Program-made: the position numbers and the translations under genes | In this document: positions 1 through 6,000 of the stretch, piece by piece | Numbering within the stretch: position 1 is the first letter of the stretch | Layout of the letters: each line of letters begins with the position of its first letter | NCBI GenBank assembly: GCA_030539595.1 | Contig: JAUNXW010000064.1 | Location: forward strand, 1 to 8,348 | Length of the DNA stretch: 8,348 nt | Source of the DNA: Methanocorpusculum sp. | Lineage (GTDB): Archaea > Halobacteriota > Methanomicrobia > Methanomicrobiales > Methanocorpusculaceae | Direction of reading: 5' to 3' | Notes under the pieces: model-generated | The model's input: the letters and a program-made list of their open reading frames with translations, nothing else | Databases searched by the model: none | Told to the model about the DNA's origin: nothing

Positions 1-1
1 G

Positions 2-1072
2 TCAGATTACCCTGCAATAATCGACGCGCTCAAAACCGGCGAAATCTCATATGACATGAGACTCAAACTCGCGGCAAAAGCGTTCACAAGAACAGCCGCC
101 TACGACGGACTAATTTCAAATTACCTGAACTCGCTCGATTCAGAATTCCCGTCAACCTACACTTTCCAGTTTGGAAACTGCCGTCCTCTTCGATACGGAG
201 AAAACCCGCATCAAAAAGCAGCCGTTTACGGAGTTCATGGAATTGCTGGACAGACCTCGCTTCAGGGCAAGGAAATGTCTTACAACAATTATCTTGATGT
301 AAACGCCGCCGTCGGCTTGCTTCGCGACCTCAAAGACTACGGATATGCTACGGTTATCGTAAAACATAACAATCCGTGCGGTGTTGCAATAGGTTCAACA
401 CAGCTTGAATCATACATCAAAGCAAGAGATGTTGACCCTGTTTCAGCCTACGGTTCTATCGTTGCGATGAGCAAAGAAGTTGACGCAAATGTCGCAAAAG
501 AAATCTGCTCAACATTTGTTGAAGTGTTAATTGCTCCGTCGTTTACAAAAGAAGCGCTTGAGCTGATGAAGAAAAAAGAAAACATGCGTGTTTTAATCCT
601 ACCTGAAGAAGTTGAGGCTGATGAAGTCAGAACTATTGACGGTGGTATTTTGGTTCAGAGAACTCCAAAGCACGAAGAGGACTGGACTGTTGTTACAAAA
701 CGCGCACCTACGGAAGATGAGACGAAAGCCCTCAAACTCGCATGGATTGTTGCTAAATACGCAAAGAGTAATGCGATAATTTACGCAAACAAATCCGAGA
801 CCGTTGGAATCGGTGTAGGTCAGATGAACCGTGTGAACTCTGCTCAGATTGCTGTAATGAAAGCAGGAGAGTTTGGAAGAACAATGAAAGACACAGTTGT
901 TGCTTCCGACGCTTTCTTACCGTTCCCGGACACTCTCGAAGTCGCAGCTGCAGCAGGTGCAACAGCACTTATTCAGCCCGGAGGCTCAATAAGAGACGAC
1001 CTTGTTGTTCAGAAGGCTGACGAGCTCGGTGTTGCTATGGTTTACACCGGAACAAGACATTTCAGACACTGA
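2..1072 (+). CDS. purH: PurH, C-terminal part: AICAR transformylase (5' end outside window)
   Basis: Bifunctional purine biosynthesis protein PurH; the visible part is the transformylase domain, which formylates AICAR to FAICAR in the last steps to IMP. The frame is open from base 2 with no stop, and the first residues (DYPAIIDALKTGEIS, then RLKLAAKAF) match the linker between the cyclohydrolase and transformylase domains. The ATG at 56 is therefore internal and the gene begins left of the window. Of a usual ~490-520 residues, 356 are visible. Family hallmarks: RYGENPHQ near residues 65-72 of the visible part; KHNNPCG with the catalytic Lys-His pair at residues 121-122 (362-367); and the terminal GGSIRDD...GVAMVYTGTRHF block. 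The reading frame is intact to the TGA at 1070-1072. Many methanogens use PurP and PurO instead, so PurH is informative here. Whether a full cyclohydrolase domain is fused upstream cannot be seen. The identification is very secure. Confidence 0.96.
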   Translation, partial: SDYPAIIDALKTGEISYDMRLKLAAKAFTRTAAYDGLISNYLNSLDSEFPSTYTFQFGNCRPLRYGENPHQKAAVYGVHGIAGQTSLQGKEMSYNNYLDVNAAVGLLRDLKDYGYATVIVKHNNPCGVAIGSTQLESYIKARDVDPVSAYGSIVAMSKEVDANVAKEICSTFVEVLIAPSFTKEALELMKKKENMRVLILPEEVEADEVRTIDGGILVQRTPKHEEDWTVVTKRAPTEDETKALKLAWIVAKYAKSNAIIYANKSETVGIGVGQMNRVNSAQIAVMKAGEFGRTMKDTVVASDAFLPFPDTLEVAAAAGATALIQPGGSIRDDLVVQKADELGVAMVYTGTRHFRH

Positions 1073-1084
1073 AATTATATTCTA

Positions 1085-1091
1085 TTTTTTT
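1085..1091 (+). terminator. T-run terminator candidate behind purH
   Basis: Seven consecutive T residues begin 13 nt after the purH stop codon. Archaeal RNA polymerase often terminates at oligo-T without a strong hairpin, and the next gene is on the opposite strand, so a stop signal is expected here. No stable GC-rich hairpin precedes it. Functional use is inferred. Confidence 0.45.
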
Positions 1092-1176
1092 GCAGTTTGT
1101 TGATCTAATAGTCGAACAATAAAAAATGATTGAACTTTTAAAATTCCAATATTACAACAATACCATCATCAAAATC

Positions 1177-1207
1177 TTGTCCAACGGACTTTTTCACAAT
1201 TGGACAA
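1177..1207. repeat. Perfect 8-bp inverted repeat in convergent spacer
   Basis: The arms TTGTCCAA (1177-1184) and TTGGACAA (1200-1207) are exact reverse complements separated by 15 nt. Inside the left side, GTCC-AAC-GGAC (1179-1189) can form a competing small stem followed directly by five T (1190-1194), like a weak intrinsic terminator for plus-strand transcription. It lies in the spacer between the convergent purH and lipid-reductase units, where transcript ends from both sides are expected. The role is unproven. Confidence 0.35.
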
Positions 1208-1220
1208 ACTCCGGTTGGTC

Positions 1221-1241
1221 TTATCTTAGTTCGGAAGATAA
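1221..1241. repeat. Perfect 7-bp inverted repeat next to the A/T-run
   Basis: TTATCTT (1221-1227) and AAGATAA (1235-1241) are exact reverse complements around a 7-nt loop, AGTTCGG. The right arm merges into the A-run at 1240-1247. On the minus strand the order is T-run then stem-loop, so this is not a classic intrinsic terminator, but it could end up at the 3' end of the minus-strand transcript and stabilise it. This is inferred from position only. Confidence 0.35.
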
Positions 1242-1247
1242 AAAAAA
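1240..1247 (-). terminator. T8 run behind the minus-strand operon
   Basis: On the minus strand, eight T residues begin 2 nt after the TAA of the small membrane ORF (1250-1252). This is a good archaeal oligo-T terminator position for the ferredoxin-reductase-microprotein transcript. It also supports the microprotein as the last gene of the unit, because the T-run follows that ORF and lies about 95 nt beyond the reductase stop. Confidence 0.5.
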
Positions 1248-1249
1248 TA

Positions 1250-1339
1250 TTACCCTGCCGTAAGTTTAAAGACCGTAAAACCCACAGCAATCGCAACCGC
1301 AGCACAGACAATAATTATTGGGACAATTTTATCTGCCAT
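1250..1339 (-). CDS. 29-residue single-span membrane microprotein
   Basis: I do not recognise a family. The minus strand encodes 29 residues starting MADKIVPIII and ending FKLTAG, then TAA. A short charged start (MADK) precedes about 19 hydrophobic residues rich in Ile, Val and Ala (IVPIIIVCAAVAIAVGFTVF), and a Lys follows, which is the pattern of one transmembrane helix. Its ATG lies 2 nt after the TGA of the reductase gene, so translation is probably coupled. A Shine-Dalgarno GGAG inside the last reductase codons is 9 nt before the ATG. A T8 run follows its stop. Hydrophobic pattern, start signal, spacing and terminator position agree, which makes chance less likely. A possible role is membrane docking or stabilisation of the reductase or ferredoxin; this is only inferred from gene order. 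Confidence 0.6.
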   Translation of the reverse strand: MADKIVPIIIVCAAVAIAVGFTVFKLTAG

Positions 1340-1341
1340 AA

Positions 1342-2535
1342 TCAAAGACTCCGCATCAGCGTTGGAATTTCACGAATAAGCCACGGATTTGACTTGACAA
1401 TCTTAAGAAGCAAGTTCTTCACATTAATCTCATCCAAATCCAAGTCGGTCATCGAATGGAACAGCGAATTTAATTTTGCATCGTCGAGTGTAATAAACAC
1501 CTCTTTAACCGCATAATTTCTTATAAGGGCTATACCCATCGGACTCATGCGCCATTTTCTTTCATAAGCTGAAAGTGCGGTTTTTGAAGTGTCTCCGGAT
1601 TTTATTGCTTCCGCGGCTGTCTCACCCGCAAGTTTTCCCGAATACATTGCATTGTAAATTCCTCCGCCGGTAATCGGGTCAGAAAGTCTCGCGGCGTCTC
1701 CTGCTATCAGCAGATTATCTGCACAGGTTGATTCAAGAGGTTTGCAGACAGAAACTCCTCCGACAATAAGCTCGGTGATTTTTCCGTTTTGGAAATTCTC
1801 TTTTACAAATTTGTCAAGATAGTCGCGTGCTCTGTGTCCTTCGCCCGATTTTGTTCCGGCAATTCCAATCCCCACATTCGCACAGCGTTTTCCTTTGGGA
1901 AAAACCCAGATATATCCAAGAGGGGCATTTGCAGCGGAAACATGGAACTGTGCGGTTGTTTCATCAATATCTATATCGTTTATTATATATTGTGCACATG
2001 TTTCAAGTTCGCCTAACGGAACTGTTGTATTGATTCCCGCCCATTTTGCAAATTTGGATTCAACACCGTCTGCGGCAATAATTATTTTTGCCCTGACTTC
2101 ATGGGTAATACCGTGCTGCTGAATAACAGCACCCTGAAGTTTTCCGTTGATTATTATAGGAGCTGACGCTCTTGCGTGAACCTGAACCTCAGCTCCGGCT
2201 TCAACTGCTTTCCAGACAAGTTCGCGGTCAAAGATTTTTCTGTCAAGAACATATCCGAGTGCTTCATCTGAACTGTTTTTCTTTAATGTGAATTTTGAGC
2301 CGTCTGGTCCTGCAATAAATGCACCTTTGAGTTCTGCGCAAATCCATTTTTTGTCAGGTTCTATGAATTCGCAAAGCCCCTGTTTCCCGATTCCTTCGGC
2401 GCATCTGACAGGAACTCCAATAGCCGGACGCTTTTCTATTAAGAGAACCGATAGACCTGCTTCTGCTGCGGTTTTTGCGGCAGTTGCTCCGGCAGGTCCT
2501 CCGCCTATAACCAATACATCGTATGAGTCTTTCAT
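1342..2535 (-). CDS. Geranylgeranyl reductase family FAD-dependent oxidoreductase
   Basis: A 397-residue flavoprotein of the archaeal geranylgeranyl reductase (GGR) family, which hydrogenates the double bonds of the geranylgeranyl chains of archaeal ether lipids to give saturated phytanyl chains at the membrane. Visible motifs: the Rossmann FAD site GGGPAG (residues 11-16) with the acidic end of the second strand, IEKR (33-36); PVRCAEGIG (42-50) with the Cys at 45 where GGRs carry a conserved Cys; DG (156-157); the GGR substrate-cavity signature YIWVFP...VGIG (208-224); and the second FAD motif GDAARLSDPITGGGI (279-293). Length is normal for the family and no frame damage is seen. An AGGGTG Shine-Dalgarno inside the last ferredoxin codons precedes the ATG, which starts 2 nt after the ferredoxin stop. 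The adjacent ferredoxin fits an Fd-dependent GGR as described in Methanosarcina. The exact lipid substrate is not provable from sequence; a related FixC-like or other isoprenoid reductase is the alternative. Confidence 0.9.
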   Translation of the reverse strand: MKDSYDVLVIGGGPAGATAAKTAAEAGLSVLLIEKRPAIGVPVRCAEGIGKQGLCEFIEPDKKWICAELKGAFIAGPDGSKFTLKKNSSDEALGYVLDRKIFDRELVWKAVEAGAEVQVHARASAPIIINGKLQGAVIQQHGITHEVRAKIIIAADGVESKFAKWAGINTTVPLGELETCAQYIINDIDIDETTAQFHVSAANAPLGYIWVFPKGKRCANVGIGIAGTKSGEGHRARDYLDKFVKENFQNGKITELIVGGVSVCKPLESTCADNLLIAGDAARLSDPITGGGIYNAMYSGKLAGETAAEAIKSGDTSKTALSAYERKWRMSPMGIALIRNYAVKEVFITLDDAKLNSLFHSMTDLDLDEINVKNLLLKIVKSNPWLIREIPTLMRSL

Positions 2536-2537
2536 TT

Positions 2538-2762
2538 TTACACCCTGAAAAGAGGCTGTGCTTTTTTGATTTCCTCTGCAGAAGCGGTTTCTTCCTGATG
2601 AATTGCACCTAATGGACAGACGGTTTCACAGATTCTGCATCTGCTTCTGCAAAGCGTTTCGTCAACGGATAAGTATGCGTCAATTAGTTCAAGCGCTCCG
2701 TGAGGACATACTGAAACACACGCACCGCAGTATGCGCAGACGTCTCTTTTGATATTTATCAT
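2538..2762 (-). CDS. Small 2x[4Fe-4S] ferredoxin, likely donor to the reductase
   Basis: A 74-residue bacterial-type ferredoxin, probably a cytoplasmic electron carrier. The first cluster motif is standard, CX2CX2CX3CP (Cys 9, 12, 15, 19). The second is CX3CX2CX3CP (Cys 38, 42, 45, 49), with one extra residue between its first two Cys. Each half ends in the usual CP(H/L)GA turn. The first Cys of each motif would ligate with the last Cys of the other motif. A tail of about 20 residues follows, with acidic and basic residues. It is the first gene of the leftward unit and stops 2 nt before the reductase start, so it most likely supplies electrons to that enzyme, as known for the Methanosarcina acetivorans pair. 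The start at 2762 is the only in-frame ATG after an upstream stop; no Shine-Dalgarno is visible, so the message may be leaderless. Confidence 0.9.
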   Translation of the reverse strand: MINIKRDVCAYCGACVSVCPHGALELIDAYLSVDETLCRSRCRICETVCPLGAIHQEETASAEEIKKAQPLFRV

Positions 2763-2786
2763 TTGTATAGTATTGGATTTGGATTA

Positions 2787-2794
2787 GTAATATG
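2787..2794 (-). promoter_or_regulatory. TATA-like element for the ferredoxin operon (candidate)
   Basis: On the minus strand CATATTAC lies 25-32 nt before the ferredoxin ATG. This is the distance expected if transcription starts at or next to the start codon, and it agrees with the lack of a Shine-Dalgarno there. The match to the archaeal box A (TTTATATA) is only moderate and no clear BRE is seen. Confidence 0.3.
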
Positions 2795-2850
2795 TTATTG
2801 GTAGATTGTATGCTCAGTCGGTAAGTGGGTTTGTAAGGTCTGATAATAGG

Positions 2851-2863
2851 TAATTATATTTAT
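2851..2863 (+). promoter_or_regulatory. TATA-like element for the surface-protein gene (candidate)
   Basis: TAATTATATTTAT is the most box-A-like stretch in the 180-bp divergent spacer. A start site about 25 nt downstream would give a leader of roughly 55-60 nt that carries the inverted repeat at 2890-2914. The rest of the 2763-2942 spacer holds no gene that I can see. Confidence 0.4.
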
Positions 2864-2889
2864 CGTCAATACAAAAGTTGTAATGTTTC

Positions 2890-2914
2890 TTGAATCGTGA
2901 TTTTATCGATTCAA
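2890..2914. repeat. Perfect 8-bp inverted repeat in the surface-protein leader
   Basis: TTGAATCG (2890-2897) and CGATTCAA (2907-2914) are exact reverse complements around a 9-nt T-rich loop. The element sits 28 nt before the ATG at 2943 and about 30 nt past the TATA-like element. It could be an RNA stem-loop near the 5' end of the message, protecting it or tuning translation, or a dyad operator on DNA. Confidence 0.45.
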
Positions 2915-2930
2915 ATTATGTGTATTGTTT

Positions 2931-2938
2931 GGATGATG
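2931..2938 (+). promoter_or_regulatory. Weak ribosome binding site of the surface-protein gene
   Basis: GGATGATG lies 4 nt before the ATG at 2943 and partly matches the archaeal GGTGAT-type Shine-Dalgarno. An in-frame TGA at 2934-2936 excludes any earlier start, so 2943 is the first possible start of the long frame. Confidence 0.4.
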
Positions 2939-2942
2939 TAAA

Positions 2943-3020
2943 ATGAAAGAGATATGTCTTAAGTTGATTTTAGTTGCTGTTTTGATTGCTGCTGTGATAT
3001 TTATCAGCGCAGGATCTGCA
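2943..3020 (+). other. Signal peptide of the surface protein
   Basis: Residues 1-26: a positively charged start with two Lys (2 and 7), a hydrophobic core of about 14 residues (LILVAVLIAAVIFI), then SAGSA with probable cleavage before VTLFPY. It is a Sec-type signal; the exact cut site is estimated. Confidence 0.8.
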
Positions 3021-6000
3021 GTAACTCTTTTTCCGTATACAAATGTTACTGCACAGGACTCCAATCTTACCGCAGGACAGACACTATATCTTATAGCAGC
3101 CCCGAACACAGTAATCAAACTGCTTGGCAATGAAGGTCTGACATACTTCACAGATGAAAATCTGACTGCAGGTACATATTCATTAGACGCAGGAGGTACT
3201 CGCGGAAACTATATTGTATCATATCCTGATGTAAAAATTGATATTTTTCAGTACAACAGCACAAGCGTGATTATAAACGGAAAAACTGTGTCATCACGTT
3301 CAGGTCTTAACTTTACAATTACAGAAATTGTTGATGGTTATAATGCAAGTTCATTGGAATTTATAACACCTGCAGGCGGTAAAACCTATTACTTAGGGGA
3401 TGTTAATTCTTCTGATGCTGCAAACTGGAACGCAAATCATACAACATTTACTGTAAACACATTATCTGAAAATAATGTTAGTGCAGGCACATGGAAAGTC
3501 AATGCAAGAGTAACGGGAAGATTCATAGATAAATCAACATTAATTCCTGAGATATTCACATATAAAAGTGCAAGCAATGTTTCATTCACAGTAGCACCCA
3601 CAATATATTCAATCTCTGCAGATAAGGATGAAATAATTCGCGGGAACTCGTTCCTTGTAACAATAACCGGTGAACCCGGAGATAATGTTACAGTAACATA
3701 TGACACCGCCGCACTAAAAGTACCCACAGGACAATCAGATGTTTACGAGACTGCAGACGGATTCTATGTAATACTTGGAAGTAGCGGTTCGAATACAATT
3801 CAGTTTGATACCGATTTTAATACAATTGAGAAAGGCTACAAGATAATAGCCAATTTTTCAAAATCAGGCTCAGTGAAATCCGCAAGAATAATAGTTGGAA
3901 AAGGTACGATTACAATCGTATCCGCCGAAGATTATTACTACATCGGAAACGAAGTAACATTCAGCGGAACCAACACAGATACAGATTACGTTTATCTCTA
4001 CATTAAAGGCGCGAACAAACCGCTTCAGGAAATTCCTGCAGCTGATGGATACGTAAACCCTGTCGCTGTAGATATTAACAACACATGGGAGAAATCATTT
4101 ACATTTGCAAATAAGTTTGATGCAGGCACATACACTATTTACGCTGCTGCAGAAAATTATACAGTTGTAAATCATCTGGTGCAAACCTTAACCGAATCGG
4201 AGAGAAATTATCTTTATGCAACTGTAGCAGTAACATTAAAACAGCCTTATCTTAAGGCAAAACTAAAATCAATATCTGTTAAATCCGGTGAAAATATTAA
4301 TGTGACAGGCATTGCGGAAGGTACACCGGGAAATCTTATCTATTATGTATTTGGAGATTCATTCTATGAATACGGAATTATCACACCCGAATCATCAGGT
4401 GTCTTTTCTAAAAATATTTCAACGGAAAATCTTTCAAAAGGAAAATACTTCCTTGTTGTTCAGCATCCAATGTATGATAAACTCTTCAACGTTCAGCCTG
4501 GAGACTTTAACGACGTACACTGGATTTTCAACGGCACTTCAATAGCCGAACCGTTATTGTTCAACACAAGCGGTTCAGAATTTGACCTATATTCATATGC
4601 CACAGATAACCAGAATCGTTTAATATACAGAGATTATATTTCAAATATTCTCAATCGCAATGAAGGAAAAGCAGCTCAGGCTTTATGCAATTTAATTGAT
4701 GAAGAATACGTTGATGATATCTATAAATTAACGGTATTTATTGTTGAGGACAATCCAGGAGATACAATTCTTATTACGGATCTTAAAAAAGAAGATTTGG
4801 GCACTTATGTCAGTACAGGTAATAGACAGTATAGTGGTATCGTATTATCCGGAATTAATACAGTTTCAGATTATGTACATTTATACATGAGTTATCCAAA
4901 CGGAACTACTCAATTAATATCCAAATCACCGTTTAAAGTTAATGAAGAATATTTCTGGACAACAGAGGATACAAATTGGACTGATAGTATTGACTGGACA
5001 GGAAAAACCAATAACATAAGTAACCCCAATTATGTATATGTTGATGACTTCTCAGAAGTGGGTGAGTATGCGGTATATGCTGTTGCTGGAGACCTCAATC
5101 CACATGCTGTTTCTGAGATTACCAAGTATAAACACGATATTGAAAAAATTAATATTTCAATAAATATTGATTTCCCTCTCTATTCTGTATCACACGGAGA
5201 TACATTAAACATCACAGGTAAATCATTAGGTTCGGACGAGGTAATCTGCTATGTTTTCGGAACAAATTATTTCAAATCCTCAGCAGCTTCGATTGATAAT
5301 AACAATAGCTTCTCAATTAAAATTCCAACGGCTAATTTATCAAAAGGACAATATTTTGTTGTTGTTCAAAACAAAGGTAAAGACGGCGCATTCAATGTTC
5401 AGCAGGGTTCATTTAATTCCGAAAGGGATCTTGTGATTTACAATGGTACTGCATATCATCCTTTTGCAAAATCAGCGTCGGATTATGACATCTATTCTTT
5501 TGCCACATTATCTAACGGTGATTTGGTATACAGAGACTACATATCAAACATTAATTCACGACAGGCAGCAAATGCAGCTCAGGCTGTTTGTGATTTAATC
5601 AGCGAAGAGTATATTGATGATAATTATGCAAGATGTATATTTGTTATAGATAATGAGACCATCCTAATAAATACAAAATCATATAATTATGATGTGAATT
5701 ATTGGGATTCTCACAGTTTTAAGATATCGGGTATAAACACAATTTCAGATTATGTGTATTTATTCCTAAAATATCCTGACGGTTCAACAAAACTGATATC
5801 AGATGAACCTATAGGAGTTTCGTGGGATAAATCATGGTCTTATTCAGAAAACTGCTGTGATTATTTCTCACAATTAGGGACATATAATATTTATGCGGTT
5901 GCAGGAAATCAGACAGTTCCGTCAGTTTCAGAAATCTCATCGGATAAATCGGATAATGAAACTATTGACATCGCAGTGCTTATAGATGAACATCTATCAG

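Noticed and set aside
56..58. ATG at 56 as the true start of purH
   Set aside because: The frame is open and conserved upstream to the window edge, and the residues before this Met match the PurH interdomain linker.
1126..1263. Plus-strand ORF of 45 residues (starts MIELLKFQYY) in the spacer after purH
   Set aside because: It has no Shine-Dalgarno, overlaps both inverted repeats and the end of the minus-strand microprotein, and its composition (Asn, Ile, Lys) is what AT-rich non-coding DNA would give. It is kept only as a remote possibility.
2354..2608. Minus-strand ORF of 84 residues overlapping the ferredoxin and reductase genes
   Set aside because: It lies in another frame of two well-supported genes and is Arg/Ser-rich with no recognisable motif, so it is a shadow frame.
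3437..3727. Minus-strand ORF of 96 residues inside the surface-protein gene
   Set aside because: It is antisense to a continuous 1802-codon frame with clear domain matches, and has no motif or start signal of its own.
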